NCBI RefSeq assembly: GCF_000189255.1
Contig: NZ_AEVS01000031.1
Location: 30,359-94,358, forward strand
Origin: Vibrio brasiliensis LMG 20546
GTDB lineage: Bacteria > Pseudomonadota > Gammaproteobacteria > Enterobacterales > Vibrionaceae
Reading direction: 5' to 3'
Length of the DNA: 64,000 nucleotides
The notes under the pieces: generated by a model
The model's input: only the letters and a program-made list of their open reading frames with translations
The model's database searches: none
Told to the model about the DNA's origin: nothing
Made by a program: the position numbers and the translations under genes
Shown here: piece by piece, positions 33,110 to 43,887 of the stretch
Layout: each line of letters begins with the position of its first letter
Numbering within the stretch: the stretch's first letter is position 1

Positions 33110-33979
33110 TTAACCTATTTTGCCCGTTTCGATTAATTGCTGCAGGATAGGGCGAACAATTAATTCCATCGCAAAACTCATCTTACCGCCCGGCACAACA
33201 ATGGTGTTGTGGCGTGACATGAATGAGCCATCAATCATTGCTAGTAGGTATGGGTAATCGACGTTTTTAATACCGCGCAGTCGAATTACAACGAAACTCT
33301 CATCCAGACTAGGGATACCTTTTGCATTTAATGGGTTAGAGGTATCGACCGTAGGAACACGCTGAAAGTTGATGTGGGTACGCGAAAACTGCGGGGTAAT
33401 GTAGTTGAGGTAATCGTCCATTGAACGCACGATCGAATCCATTACCGCTTCACGCGAGTGGCCTCGGTCACGAGTGTCACGGACAAACTTCTGAATCCAC
33501 TCTAAGTTAACGATCGGTACCATGCCAATCAGAAAATCGACATGTTGAGCAACGTTGACGTCGCCATCCACGACACCGCCATGCAGACCTTCATAAAAGA
33601 GTACGTCAGAGCTCTCAGGCAGATCCTGCCATGGGGTAAATGTACCCGGCATCTGGTTGTAAGGTACGGCTTCATCAAAAGTGTGCAGATAACGACGTAC
33701 CTGACCCGTACCTTCTTGTCCGAACTTACGGAAGAACTCTGCCAGACCACCGAAGTCGTTAGCTTGCGGACCAAAGTAACTGATGTGACGACCTTGCTCG
33801 CGCGCTTTACGGATTTCGACATCCATTTCAGGGCGAGTAAAACGGTGAAAACTATCCCCTTCAACCCACGCCGCTTTAACGTTCATCATATTGAACATCT
33901 TGCGGAAGGCTTCTGAGGTAGTTGTGGTGCCAGCGCCTGATGAACCAGTCACGGCAATAATTGGGTGTTTAGCTGACAT
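33110..33979 (-). CDS. prkB: Phosphoribulokinase-like protein PrkB
   Basis: A 289-residue P-loop kinase of the proteobacterial phosphoribulokinase family, with the Walker A-type motif GSSGAGTTTTSEAF (residues about 13-26). It also has YEGLHGGVVDGDVNVAQHVD and IVRPILQQLIETGKIG at the C-terminus. This is an orphan member in organisms without a Calvin cycle (as in E. coli), so its substrate is not established. It is next to yheU and yheT and upstream of crp on the same strand, the conserved E. coli order. Confidence 0.92.
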   Translation of the reverse strand: MSAKHPIIAVTGSSGAGTTTTSEAFRKMFNMMNVKAAWVEGDSFHRFTRPEMDVEIRKAREQGRHISYFGPQANDFGGLAEFFRKFGQEGTGQVRRYLHTFDEAVPYNQMPGTFTPWQDLPESSDVLFYEGLHGGVVDGDVNVAQHVDFLIGMVPIVNLEWIQKFVRDTRDRGHSREAVMDSIVRSMDDYLNYITPQFSRTHINFQRVPTVDTSNPLNAKGIPSLDESFVVIRLRGIKNVDYPYLLAMIDGSFMSRHNTIVVPGGKMSFAMELIVRPILQQLIETGKIG

Positions 33980-34067
33980 GACAAACCTTGTCTGTTAATA
34001 ACATTCCATGAATCAAAGCCCACTATAACATGCTTTAGCAGACATTGACTGTACGCAGTTCTCTAAA

Positions 34068-34280
34068 TCAGAAGCGGTTCTTGAGCTGAATATCGACACT
34101 TTCGTGCAGCTCTGAATAAACCACGACGGCTTCACCTGACTCTAACTGAGAGCGGATTTGGTCTACCTTGTCTTGCAATGAGACTTCTACATTGCCGTAG
34201 TCAGTACCTTCGCGGAGAACAAACTCACGAATTAAGTTATCCAGTGTTTCTGGTTCAATTTGTTGCCATGGGACGATCAT
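34068..34280 (-). CDS. yheU: YheU/UPF0270 family protein
   Basis: A 70-residue protein beginning [29 protein letters not shown], the UPF0270 signature. It is acidic and probably cytoplasmic. In E. coli it lies between yheT and prkB exactly as here. Function unknown. Confidence 0.93.
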   Translation of the reverse strand: MIVPWQQIEPETLDNLIREFVLREGTDYGNVEVSLQDKVDQIRSQLESGEAVVVYSELHESVDIQLKNRF

Positions 34281-34322
34281 AAATACCTCTTCACTTTATG
34301 TTCGGTGTATTGAGCAGCGTTA

Positions 34323-35300
34323 TTATGCCGAAGCCGCGAGACTTTCATAGTAGGCAGGGAGTGCTTCTTCTAGCCAGAATCTAGGTTTTAGGGCGCTTCC
34401 GGTTACAAATCCAACGTGGCCGCCCTGTTCAAACAGTCGGTAGTCGATGTTATCAGGAAGCACATACTTGGGAATGACCTCTTCGGTCATAAATGGGTCA
34501 TCCTTAGCGTGGATGATCTGTGTTGGCAGAGTAATCTCTTTGAGGCGATGAATGCCTGAACACTGATGATAGTAATCTTCAGCATCTTTAAACCCATGCA
34601 GTGGCGCAGTGATAAGGTCATCAAATTCGTACAGTCTGGTCACGCGTTTGATGTTTTGGTAGCTCAGTCCCAGTTCGCCTTTGAGCAGATGGTGTTTCTG
34701 CAGCGCACTCTTCTTTAGTGATGACAGTAAGTAGTTCTTATACAGCTTAGAGAAACCTTGTTCGATACGCTCTGAACAAGCCGACAGGTCGAGCGGCGCA
34801 GATACTATGGTTGCAGCATCGAGTAGTGGCTGACTGTTGTATTTGGCCAGGTAGTTGGCGAGCATATTACCGCCCAGAGAAATACCTACCGCCACTTTTG
34901 TGCGGTTAGGGAATGTCTGATCGAGGTACTCGAGGAAGAAACGCGCATCTTCCACTTCTCCGGAATGGTAGGCTCTTGCCAGCTTATTTGGCTTACCGCT
35001 ACAACCGCGGAAGTGCATCATGACCGAAAGCCAACCCTGTTTGGCAAACGCATCCATGAGGCCATTGGCATAAGGGCTATAGAAACAGCCTTCCAGACCA
35101 TGGAACAGAACAAAAATAGGCTTGTCAGCTTTTGACTGCTCATCAATATCCTCACTCCAGGCGATATCAAGAAAGTCACCATCAGGCGTATCTAGGGTCT
35201 GCCACACTGGCTCGAACAGAGCTTTCTTGCGGATAAAACGCGGAGCAAGTGTTTGTAGGTGTGGATTGGCTAATCCTTTAGCGGCAACAAATTGAGTCAT
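34323..35300 (-). CDS. yheT: YheT-family alpha/beta hydrolase
   Basis: A 325-residue alpha/beta hydrolase. It has LFHGLEGCFYSPYANGLM (oxyanion region), the HFRGCSGKPN motif, the nucleophile elbow GISLGGNMLANYL with a serine near residue 147, the aspartate of HAKDDPFM, and the histidine of EQGGHVGFV. All three catalytic residues are visible. YheT homologues are predicted esterases of unknown natural substrate. It follows a TIGR02444 gene by nine bases and precedes yheU by 42 bases. Confidence 0.92.
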   Translation of the reverse strand: MTQFVAAKGLANPHLQTLAPRFIRKKALFEPVWQTLDTPDGDFLDIAWSEDIDEQSKADKPIFVLFHGLEGCFYSPYANGLMDAFAKQGWLSVMMHFRGCSGKPNKLARAYHSGEVEDARFFLEYLDQTFPNRTKVAVGISLGGNMLANYLAKYNSQPLLDAATIVSAPLDLSACSERIEQGFSKLYKNYLLSSLKKSALQKHHLLKGELGLSYQNIKRVTRLYEFDDLITAPLHGFKDAEDYYHQCSGIHRLKEITLPTQIIHAKDDPFMTEEVIPKYVLPDNIDYRLFEQGGHVGFVTGSALKPRFWLEEALPAYYESLAASA

Positions 35301-35309
35301 AAAGGCTCT

Positions 35310-35789
35310 CTAGAGGTTGGCAATATTATCTATTGGTTCAGCAAAGGCTGAATAGAGCTGTTCTCCACCAAGTTGGCGGCAGTAGCGCAAAGTCAGAGGC
35401 TCACCGTGATTAACAGTTAGCTCGATGGTGTTGATACAGTCGACTAAGTCTGACTGTTGCTGCTTTTCCAACTGCAGCTCAAACTGGAGCGACTCACGAT
35501 AAAGTGTATCAGGAAGGTGGAGTTTAAGTTTACGTCGTAGCTCACGATAGGAGAGCAGTAAGGCTTCAGAACGGCCAAGGCACTCTTCGACTCGGTGCCA
35601 ATCCTCTTCGCCGAAGCAGACCTGCTGTTCATCAAGCCACTTGAGTAACAACAGCAGGTTTACGTTACCTTTAAATTGGTTCTGCAGATTTAAGCACGCC
35701 TCTTTTACTTCTCGCACGCTGTAGTACTGCAGGCTAAATTGCCATAAGCGTTCGAGGGTTAAAGAGATTGAGGCGCGCTTTGAACTCAT
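35310..35789 (-). CDS. TIGR02444 family protein
   Basis: A 159-residue, Leu- and Gln-rich, probably cytoplasmic protein (LTLERLWQFSLQYYSVREVKEACLNLQNQF at the N-terminus). It matches the small TIGR02444 family, which has no known function and occurs in this neighbourhood in Vibrio. Its ATG overlaps the yheS stop codon by four bases, so it is translationally coupled to yheS, and yheT follows nine bases downstream. Confidence 0.8.
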   Translation of the reverse strand: MSSKRASISLTLERLWQFSLQYYSVREVKEACLNLQNQFKGNVNLLLLLKWLDEQQVCFGEEDWHRVEECLGRSEALLLSYRELRRKLKLHLPDTLYRESLQFELQLEKQQQSDLVDCINTIELTVNHGEPLTLRYCRQLGGEQLYSAFAEPIDNIANL

Positions 35790-37708
35790 TGACTATTGAA
35801 CTCCTGTTCCATCTGCTCTAGCTCTTCCTGTAGAGCCATCCACTCCATTTCTACCTCTTCAAGCGATCCTTTGCTGTCGGCTTGAAGTGCTAATACTTCG
35901 TTAAGTTTAGCTTTATTTTCGGCGTCATAAAGTGAGTTATCTGATAATTGGGCCTCTGCCTGAGCTAAGGCTTCCCCCAACTTATCCATTTTTTCTTCTA
36001 GCTTTGTCAGGTTTTTGCGAATAGGTGCCGTCAGTTTGCGAAATTCTGCTTCACGACGTTTTTGGTCTTTTTTCGCTGCTGCGCTGTTCTCGGACTTTTT
36101 CTCTGGCTGCTGTGCCTGAGCTTCGCGGCGCTCAGTTTTCTGCTGCTCAGTCAACCATTTGTAATAGTCATTTAAGTCTCCATCAAATGGTGCGACTTGG
36201 CGGTCGTGAACCAGATAGAGATCATCGGTCGTTGCACGGAGTAGGTAACGGTCGTGCGATACGATGACCATAGCACCTTCAAATGTCTGCAGTGCCAGGG
36301 TGAGTGCCTGACGCATATCAAGATCAAGGTGGTTGGTCGGTTCATCGAGGAGCAATAGGTTCGGCTTTTGCCACACGATTAATGCCAGAACCAGACGCGC
36401 TTTTTCTCCACCTGAGAAAGGCGCCACTTTTTCTAACGCTTTGTCTCCCTGGAAGCCAAAGCTGCCGAGGTAATTACGCAGCTCAAGCTCATTTTTGTCC
36501 GGCGCAATCTGCATCATATGCTGCAATGGCGTCTCTTCTGGATGAAGGGTCTCAAGCTGGTGCTGAGCAAAGTAGCCAATCTTAACCCCTTGCGAGTAAG
36601 TCAGATCGCCGCCTTGTGGCTTAAGCTCACGAGAAAGCAGTTTGATAAGTGTCGACTTACCAGCACCGTTACGGCCAAGCAGACCAATGCGGCTGCCCGG
36701 AACCAGATTAAGGCGAATCTTCTCCAGAATTAGGTTGTCGTCGTAGCCAGCAGACACTTCGTCCATCATGATGATCGGGTTTGGCAGCGCATCCGGGTCG
36801 CGGAACTGGAAGCTAAATGGGTTATCCAGCTGAGCCGGCAATACCTTTTCCATACGCTCCAGTGCTTTGATACGGCTTTGTGCCTGACGGGCTTTAGATG
36901 CCTTGTAGCGGAAACGGTCAATGTAGCTTTGCATGTGCGACATCTGCTTTTGCTGCTTCTCGAACTGAGCTTGTTGCAGGATGAGCTTTTGTGCACGTTG
37001 TTCTTCGAATGATGAGTAGTTACCTGTGTACTCATTGAGTTGCTGGTTCTCAACATGAATGACCCGGCCAACGATTGGATCGAGGAAGTCACGGTCGTGG
37101 GAAATCAGCACCAATGTGCCAGGGTAGTTTTGTAGCCAGCGCTCCAGCCACATCACAGCATCAAGATCCAAGTGGTTAGTAGGCTCATCGAGTAGCAGTA
37201 GATCAGAGCGACACAGAAGTGCCTGAGCCAGGTTAAGACGCATACGCCAGCCACCAGAGAATTGGGTCAGGTTCCAACTCATCTGCGGTTGGCTAAAGCC
37301 CAGACCATCAAGAAGTTCTGCGGCGCGGGCTCGGATACTGTAGCCGCCAATGGTTTCAATCTTCCCGTGGATCTCAGCAACCAGTGTGCCGTTATCCTTT
37401 TGTTCGGCTTCGAGTAACTCAGACTCAAGGCGACGATATTCGCGGTCACCATCAATGACATATTCAAGAGCACTGCGTTCTAGAGCGGGTGTTTCCTGCG
37501 CTACCCACGCCATCTCCCAATGTGCAGGCTTGCTAAAGTTACCTGCATCAATAGAAAGCTCGTCCTTAATCAAGGCGAATAGCGTGGATTTACCACAACC
37601 GTTTTTGCCGACCAGACCGACTTTGTCGCCAGGCTGGATAGTTGCAGAAGCTTGTTCAAGAAGTGGCTTACCACCACGAAGAAGCTGTATGCCAGAGAAG
37701 GTAATCAT
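35786..37708 (-). CDS. yheS: ABC-F ATPase YheS
   Basis: A 640-residue ABC-F protein with two ATPase domains and no membrane helices, so not a transporter. Walker A motifs are GLVGKNGCGKSTL (about 30) and GRNGAGKSTL (about 345). ABC signatures are FSGGWRMRLNLAQAL and FSGGEKARLVLAL, with LLLDEPTNHLDLD twice. A basic coiled-coil tail of about 100 residues follows. Family members act on ribosomes, and YheS is reported to relieve stalled translation. The start at 37708 (MITFSGIQLLRGG) matches E. coli YheS; a longer frame from 37762 is rejected. Confidence 0.94.
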   Translation of the reverse strand: MITFSGIQLLRGGKPLLEQASATIQPGDKVGLVGKNGCGKSTLFALIKDELSIDAGNFSKPAHWEMAWVAQETPALERSALEYVIDGDREYRRLESELLEAEQKDNGTLVAEIHGKIETIGGYSIRARAAELLDGLGFSQPQMSWNLTQFSGGWRMRLNLAQALLCRSDLLLLDEPTNHLDLDAVMWLERWLQNYPGTLVLISHDRDFLDPIVGRVIHVENQQLNEYTGNYSSFEEQRAQKLILQQAQFEKQQKQMSHMQSYIDRFRYKASKARQAQSRIKALERMEKVLPAQLDNPFSFQFRDPDALPNPIIMMDEVSAGYDDNLILEKIRLNLVPGSRIGLLGRNGAGKSTLIKLLSRELKPQGGDLTYSQGVKIGYFAQHQLETLHPEETPLQHMMQIAPDKNELELRNYLGSFGFQGDKALEKVAPFSGGEKARLVLALIVWQKPNLLLLDEPTNHLDLDMRQALTLALQTFEGAMVIVSHDRYLLRATTDDLYLVHDRQVAPFDGDLNDYYKWLTEQQKTERREAQAQQPEKKSENSAAAKKDQKRREAEFRKLTAPIRKNLTKLEEKMDKLGEALAQAEAQLSDNSLYDAENKAKLNEVLALQADSKGSLEEVEMEWMALQEELEQMEQEFNSQ

Positions 37709-37867
37709 AATCTTTTGCTTTGTCTTTACTCGTATTGCGTCGAATAGTAGGGCACTTAACAAGCTATGTCGATCATTGCGTTATCGCGGCTAACAACGTA
37801 TAACAAACTGATAACGATAAATAACGCTGAGTAGGCTATAAATAATAAAAGGATTGCTGTCGAACGA

Positions 37868-38455
37868 ATGAAGAATCTATCATCCGACAAGCCCAAGGTA
37901 CTGGTGTTGTATGCCCATCCAGAGTCACAGACATCTGTGGCTAATCAAATCATGATCAAGAAAATTGAATCGCTTGATCACGTCACCGTGCACGATCTAT
38001 ATGCACATTATCCTGACTTCTTTATTGATGTCAGTGCAGAACACCAACTGCTCAACGAGCATGATGTTATCGTCTTCCACCATCCACTGTTTATGTATTC
38101 GTGCCCGGCATTACTTAAAGAGTGGTTAGATAGAGTTCTAGGTAAAGGTTTCGCTTTTGGTAAAGGGGAAGCTTTAAAAGGTAAATACTGGCGAAGTGTT
38201 ATTACCACAGGTGGCCAGGAAGGGGCTTTTGCAAAAACAGGTTATAACCGCTATCCGTTAGCGGAAATCCTTCAACCATTCGAATTGACAGCAGCGCTGT
38301 GTCAGATGCATTGGATAGAACCGCTGGTCTTGTACTGGGCGCGAAATGTATCTGAAATGGAACGCTATCAGCATGCTGAGCGTTACCGACAGTGGCTAAA
38401 TGATCCTCTGCAAATTGATTTGCCTGATGTAGTAGGAGGTGAGAATGGCGCTTGA
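37868..38455 (+). CDS. kefG: Ancillary flavodoxin-like protein of KefB potassium efflux (KefG)
   Basis: A 195-residue flavodoxin-2/NADPH-quinone reductase-like protein. It has [19 protein letters not shown] at the N-terminus, [29 protein letters not shown] (flavin and quinone region), and [19 protein letters not shown]. KefG binds KefB and is needed for full glutathione-gated potassium efflux. It overlaps kefB by 11 bases, which supports co-translation. Confidence 0.9.
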   Translation: MKNLSSDKPKVLVLYAHPESQTSVANQIMIKKIESLDHVTVHDLYAHYPDFFIDVSAEHQLLNEHDVIVFHHPLFMYSCPALLKEWLDRVLGKGFAFGKGEALKGKYWRSVITTGGQEGAFAKTGYNRYPLAEILQPFELTAALCQMHWIEPLVLYWARNVSEMERYQHAERYRQWLNDPLQIDLPDVVGGENGA

Positions 38456-40241
38456 AAGTGATTTTCTACAGAGTGGAGTCATTTTTCTTGCTGCTGCAGT
38501 AGTAGCAGTTCCAATTGCACAACGTCTTGGTTTGGGATCGGTACTGGGCTATTTATTAGCGGGTGTCGCAATCGGTCCTTGGGGGCTGAGATTAATCAGT
38601 GACGTCGAAGCTATTCTCCATTTCGCCGAATTTGGCGTAGTCCTGCTGCTGTTCCTAATTGGCCTTGAACTGAATCCTAAAAAGCTTTTCCAGATGCGGG
38701 GACCGATCCTCGGCTTGGGTGGTGCTCAGGTTGTGGTAACCACTTTGGTGATAGCCTGTGTCGCCTATATCGCGGGCACTACGTGGCAAACCAGTGTGGT
38801 TATTGGCATGGGCTTAGCTCTTTCCTCTACGGCGATAGCACTGAAGGTCATCGAAGAACAAGGTTTGGGAGGCGGTGAAACGGGTCAGTCTGGTTTTGCG
38901 GTGTTGTTATTCCAGGATATAGCCGTTATTCCGATGTTGGCATTACTGCCTATTCTGGCTGGCAATACCGCCGGGGACTGGTTAGATGCGCTATGGATGC
39001 TGGCAGGTGTTGGTGGACTTTTAGTCGGTGGCCATTTCTTACTCAGACCTCTTTTCCGATACGTCGTCCTCAGTGGTGTACGAGAGCTATTTACCGTGGC
39101 GGCGCTGTTACTGGTCATCGGTATCGCTTTGCTAATGAAACAGCTTGGCCTGTCGATGGCACTCGGAACTTTCTTAGCGGGTGTCCTACTTGCTGAAAGC
39201 GAGTACCGACACGAATTGGAAATTGCTATTGAACCATTCAAAGGGCTTCTACTCGGTTTATTCTTTATCGCTGTCGGTATGGCAGTAAACCTTGGCTTGT
39301 TGGCTCTGGAACCTCTTGCTGTGCTATCAGCGGTGATTGGTCTGGTGGTTGTAAAAGGCCTGATTATTTATCTGCTTGCCCGTTTGTCCGGTAGTCGCGC
39401 TAAATCTCGCAGTAAGATCGCTGCGATTTTGAGTCAGGGTGGTGAGTTCGCTTTCGTTATCTTTACTGCAGCAAGCAGCGAAGGTCTGTTAGACCCGCCA
39501 CAGACCGCGTTTCTGCTAGTCGTGGTCAGTCTGTCTATGGTGACGACGCCATTGTTGCTGATGGCACAAAGTAAGTGGTACGCACGAGGACTGAATGCAG
39601 AGACGGCGGAAGGTTTGAAAAGTGATGTCATTAACAAGCAGCCACGAGTGATTATTGCTGGCTTTGGTCGTTTTGGTCAGATCATTGGTCGTCTGATGTA
39701 TGCCAACAAAATCAAAGTGACGGTATTGGAAAGCGATGCCAGCCAGATTCAGTTGTTGCGTAAGTACGGCTATAAAGTGTTTTATGGTGATGCGACGCAA
39801 CTCGACCTGTTGCGTGCTGCAGGAGCAGATAAAGCTGAGGCAATGATTATCTGTACGGATTCGCCTGATGAGATCATGAAGATTATTGAGTTGTGTCAGA
39901 CCCATTTTCCTCGCTTGAAACTCTTAGCGCGTGCTCGTAGCCGTGTTGAAGCTTATCAGCTACTCAGTCATGGAGTAGAGAGCTATTCTCGTGAGACCTT
40001 CTTAGGTGCTTTAGATTTAGGTCGACAAGCTCTGGTCAATTTAGGGATGCACCCTTATCAGGCAAAGAGAGCTGAAGCGCACTTTCGAAAACTTGATAAT
40101 GCTATGCTGAAGGAGCTGCTTCCTCAGCACAATGATGATAAACAATTGGCCCAAAGAGCCAAAGAAGCCCGTAAAGAACTGGAAGAGATTTTTGGCCGTG
40201 AGTTAGAGAACGATCAGCAATCGAAAAACTTCTGGGATTAA
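38445..40241 (+). CDS. kefB: Glutathione-regulated potassium-efflux system protein KefB
   Basis: A 598-residue inner-membrane protein with about 12-13 helices of the CPA2 antiporter family (residues about 1-390, including [20 protein letters not shown]). A C-terminal TrkA-N/RCK domain with the NAD-binding motif [18 protein letters not shown] follows (about 400-550). KefB lets potassium out when electrophiles such as methylglyoxal form glutathione adducts, acidifying and protecting the cell. The start at 38445 ([11 protein letters not shown]) follows GTAGGAGGTGAG and overlaps the kefG stop. KefC is an alternative, but the kefG-kefB-yheV order matches E. coli kefB. Confidence 0.93.
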   Translation: MALESDFLQSGVIFLAAAVVAVPIAQRLGLGSVLGYLLAGVAIGPWGLRLISDVEAILHFAEFGVVLLLFLIGLELNPKKLFQMRGPILGLGGAQVVVTTLVIACVAYIAGTTWQTSVVIGMGLALSSTAIALKVIEEQGLGGGETGQSGFAVLLFQDIAVIPMLALLPILAGNTAGDWLDALWMLAGVGGLLVGGHFLLRPLFRYVVLSGVRELFTVAALLLVIGIALLMKQLGLSMALGTFLAGVLLAESEYRHELEIAIEPFKGLLLGLFFIAVGMAVNLGLLALEPLAVLSAVIGLVVVKGLIIYLLARLSGSRAKSRSKIAAILSQGGEFAFVIFTAASSEGLLDPPQTAFLLVVVSLSMVTTPLLLMAQSKWYARGLNAETAEGLKSDVINKQPRVIIAGFGRFGQIIGRLMYANKIKVTVLESDASQIQLLRKYGYKVFYGDATQLDLLRAAGADKAEAMIICTDSPDEIMKIIELCQTHFPRLKLLARARSRVEAYQLLSHGVESYSRETFLGALDLGRQALVNLGMHPYQAKRAEAHFRKLDNAMLKELLPQHNDDKQLAQRAKEARKELEEIFGRELENDQQSKNFWD

Positions 40242-40258
40242 CTAGTGAAATAAATGAG

Positions 40259-40453
40259 ATGAAAAAAAGATTTATCGCAGGCGCCAGCTGTCCAAAGTGC
40301 TCTCAGCAAGACACTTTGCGCTGGTGGATAGAGAACAATATTGAATTAGTAGAGTGCGTTGAGTGCGGACATCAAGATAAGCGAGCACCAGAATCTGTGG
40401 ACACCAGCGATCATGGTGGTCAGGATATGATTGGTATTTTTAAGCCGGATTGA
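40259..40453 (+). CDS. yheV: YheV-family zinc-ribbon protein
   Basis: A 64-residue protein with two CxxC pairs, CPKC at residues 11-14 and CVEC at about 38-41, that would bind one zinc. It begins MKKRFIAGASCPKCSQQDTL. In E. coli YheV also follows kefB. Function unknown. Confidence 0.92.
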   Translation: MKKRFIAGASCPKCSQQDTLRWWIENNIELVECVECGHQDKRAPESVDTSDHGGQDMIGIFKPD

Positions 40454-40502
40454 TTGAGTTTCTCTAAATCATCCCCATAATATGCCCCATAGAAAGTTTG
40501 CC

Positions 40503-40527
40503 GGCTCTGACGATTGTCAGAGTCCTT
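40503..40527 (+). other. Hairpin between yheV and slyD
   Basis: CTCTGAC / GTCAGAG with a four-base loop, followed by CCTTTATCC. It may be a terminator of the kefB run or part of the slyD leader; T content is low. Confidence 0.45.
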
Positions 40528-40546
40528 TATCCTCCTTGGAGTCAAT

Positions 40547-41128
40547 ATGAAAATTGAAAAGAACGTAGTTGTAAGTCTTGCTTACCAAGTAAAACTGGAA
40601 GACGGTGTGGTCGTTGATCAATCTACAGCTGACGCGCCATTAGATTACCTTCACGGTAACAACAACCTAATCACTGGTCTTGAAACTGCTCTAGAAGGTA
40701 AAGAAGCGGGTGCTAAGTTCTCTGTAACAGTTTCTCCTGAAGAAGCTTACGGTGAGCACAACGACGCACTTGTACAACGCGTTCCTGCTAACGTATTCCA
40801 AGGTGTTGATCAGATTGAAGTTGGTATGCGCTTCCTGGCTGATACTGACCAGGGCCCAATCCCTGTTGAAGTTACAGAAGTAGACGGTGATGAAGTGGTT
40901 GTTGATGGTAACCACATGCTTGCTGGTCAAACACTAACATTCGACGTAGAAGTTGTTGCTCTACGTGAAGCGACTGCAGAAGAGATCGAACACGGTCACG
41001 TACACCAGGCTGGTGGCTGTGGTCATGACCACGATCACGAAGGTGGTTGCTGTGGTGGCGAAGGCCATGACCACGGTGAAGAGAAAAAAGACGGCTGCTG
41101 CGGTGGCGGTAGCTGCGGCTCACACTAA
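40547..41128 (+). CDS. slyD: FKBP-type peptidyl-prolyl isomerase SlyD
   Basis: A 193-residue folding and metallochaperone protein. Residues 1-150 form an FKBP domain with an IF insert (YLHGNNNLITGLETALEGKEAG and NHMLAGQTLTFDVEV). The tail from about 155 is rich in His, Cys and Gly (including GGCGHDHDHEGGCCGGEGHD) and binds nickel and other metals for hydrogenase and other proteins. The start at 40547 follows CTTGGAG; an in-frame ATG 33 bases upstream lacks family similarity. Confidence 0.95.
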   Translation: MKIEKNVVVSLAYQVKLEDGVVVDQSTADAPLDYLHGNNNLITGLETALEGKEAGAKFSVTVSPEEAYGEHNDALVQRVPANVFQGVDQIEVGMRFLADTDQGPIPVEVTEVDGDEVVVDGNHMLAGQTLTFDVEVVALREATAEEIEHGHVHQAGGCGHDHDHEGGCCGGEGHDHGEEKKDGCCGGGSCGSH

Positions 41129-41153
41129 TTATTAGTGTTTAGCTAAGTATTCA

Positions 41154-41191
41154 AAAGGCGTTTCCTGCTGGTGTGGGGAGCGCCTTTTTTG
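41154..41191 (+). terminator. Terminator of slyD
   Basis: AAGGCG / CGCCTT stem enclosing a smaller TTCC/GGGA stem, followed by TTTTTT. Confidence 0.75.
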
Positions 41192-41228
41192 ATCACTAAC
41201 CCTGTCAGGTTGTAATGGAGAGCAAACA

Positions 41229-42170
41229 ATGACTCAACCTTTCTCGATTGCCATACACGGCGGAGCCGGAACCATCTTACGTGAACAGATGAGTGAAGAA
41301 CTTAAGGCGTCTATCCTGGCTGATCTCGAAGCGTCGGTTCGCGCAGGCCACAAGATATTGCTTGAATCCGGTGATGCGTTAGAGGCTGTCGTTTCTGCGG
41401 TGAAAGTTCTCGAAGACTCAGCCAACTTTAATGCTGGTAAAGGCTCGGTGCTGACTAACAAAGAGATGGTCGAAATGGATGCTTCGGTCATGCACGGTAA
41501 AGAGCTCAATGCTGGTGCAGTGGCTGGTGTGCGCCATATTCGCAACCCAATCGAGTTAGCCCGCGATGTGATGGATAAGAGTAACCATGTCCTACTTATC
41601 GGTGAAGGGGCGGAAGAGTTTGCTTTTGAACTGGGCTATGAGTACACAGAACAAGATTACTTCTTTACTGAGCGTCGCTATGAGCAGTTGTTATCGATGA
41701 AAGAGAAGGGGTTGTTTGCCCTGTCTGAGTCCAAATACCCTGATGACAAAAAGTACGGCACAGTTGGCGCGGTAGCGTTAGACCAACATGGCAATCTGGC
41801 TGCTGCAACCAGTACCGGCGGTGTGACCAATAAAAAATATGGTCGGGTAGGAGACTCATCAATCATTGGGGCCGGTACTTACGCTGAAAATGGTAATGTT
41901 GCGGTCTCTACCACAGGTATGGGTGAATACTTCATCCGTAAAACTGTCGCCGGAGATGTTGCAGCTCGAATGCGTTATCTCAAAGAAGATGTGCATACCG
42001 CGAGTGAAACAGTCATTCAGGGTGAGCTAAAAGAGATGGGTGGAGAAGGTGGCCTTATCGCTGTTGATGGCCAGGGTAAGCTTCATTTTGCTATGAACAG
42101 TTCGGGTATGTACCGCGCTGGAATCGATGTGAATGGCAATTTGTCAGTTAAGATCTATGCTGATGAATAG
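41229..42170 (+). CDS. iaaA: Isoaspartyl peptidase / L-asparaginase (Ntn-hydrolase)
   Basis: A 313-residue type 2 asparaginase that cuts itself into two chains. It has SIAIHGGAGTI at the N-terminus, LTNKEMVEMDASVMHG, and the autocleavage and nucleophile site KKYGTVGAVALDQ, with the threonine near residue 178. TSTGGVTNKKYGRVGDSSIIGAGTYA follows. The enzyme removes isoaspartyl dipeptides and has weak asparaginase activity. It begins after GGAGAGC and stands alone between slyD and purA. It lacks a visible signal peptide, so it is cytoplasmic. Confidence 0.93.
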   Translation: MTQPFSIAIHGGAGTILREQMSEELKASILADLEASVRAGHKILLESGDALEAVVSAVKVLEDSANFNAGKGSVLTNKEMVEMDASVMHGKELNAGAVAGVRHIRNPIELARDVMDKSNHVLLIGEGAEEFAFELGYEYTEQDYFFTERRYEQLLSMKEKGLFALSESKYPDDKKYGTVGAVALDQHGNLAAATSTGGVTNKKYGRVGDSSIIGAGTYAENGNVAVSTTGMGEYFIRKTVAGDVAARMRYLKEDVHTASETVIQGELKEMGGEGGLIAVDGQGKLHFAMNSSGMYRAGIDVNGNLSVKIYADE

Positions 42171-42321
42171 CCGTTTTAGAGACGATAGCTCTAACACTTA
42201 ATCTAACAGGCTGATTTATTTCGGTCTTATTTTAACCTTCAATGGATTTGCACCATATTACACTTGCATGATTAAAAAATGACTGCAAGAAATGTGATTC
42301 AGTGCTAGAATCCATTTTTAA

Positions 42322-43659
<1,338 letters not shown>

Positions 43660-43678
43660 TCTCTGATTGTTGAGAGCT

Positions 43679-43713
43679 TTTAAAAAACCGGTGCTTTGGC
43701 GCCGGTTTTTTTA
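43679..43713 (+). terminator. Terminator of purA
   Basis: AAAACCGGTGC / GCGCCGGTTTTT stem followed by T residues, about 20 bases past the stop codon. Confidence 0.92.
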
Positions 43714-43778
43714 TAACCATTTTTCTTGCGATTCTCGATAGTTACGGCAACAATTTGCCATAGAGCGGCAATTTTGAT

Positions 43779-43805
43779 TAAAGAGTTAGCAACGATTGCC
43801 GATAC
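43779..43805 (+). promoter_or_regulatory. Sigma-28 (FliA) promoter of motX
   Basis: TAAA at 43779-43782, a 15-base spacer, then GCCGATAC at 43798-43805. This matches the flagellar sigma-28 consensus TAAA-N15-GCCGATAA at 11 of 12 positions. It lies 83 bases upstream of the motX start codon. Confidence 0.85.
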
Positions 43806-43887
43806 TAGTATCAAGCTTGCCGCGTTTGTGGCAAATCAGGTACTGAGCCAGGTTCAGTATCTATAGTCGAAGTTAAGAGTGCAGAAA

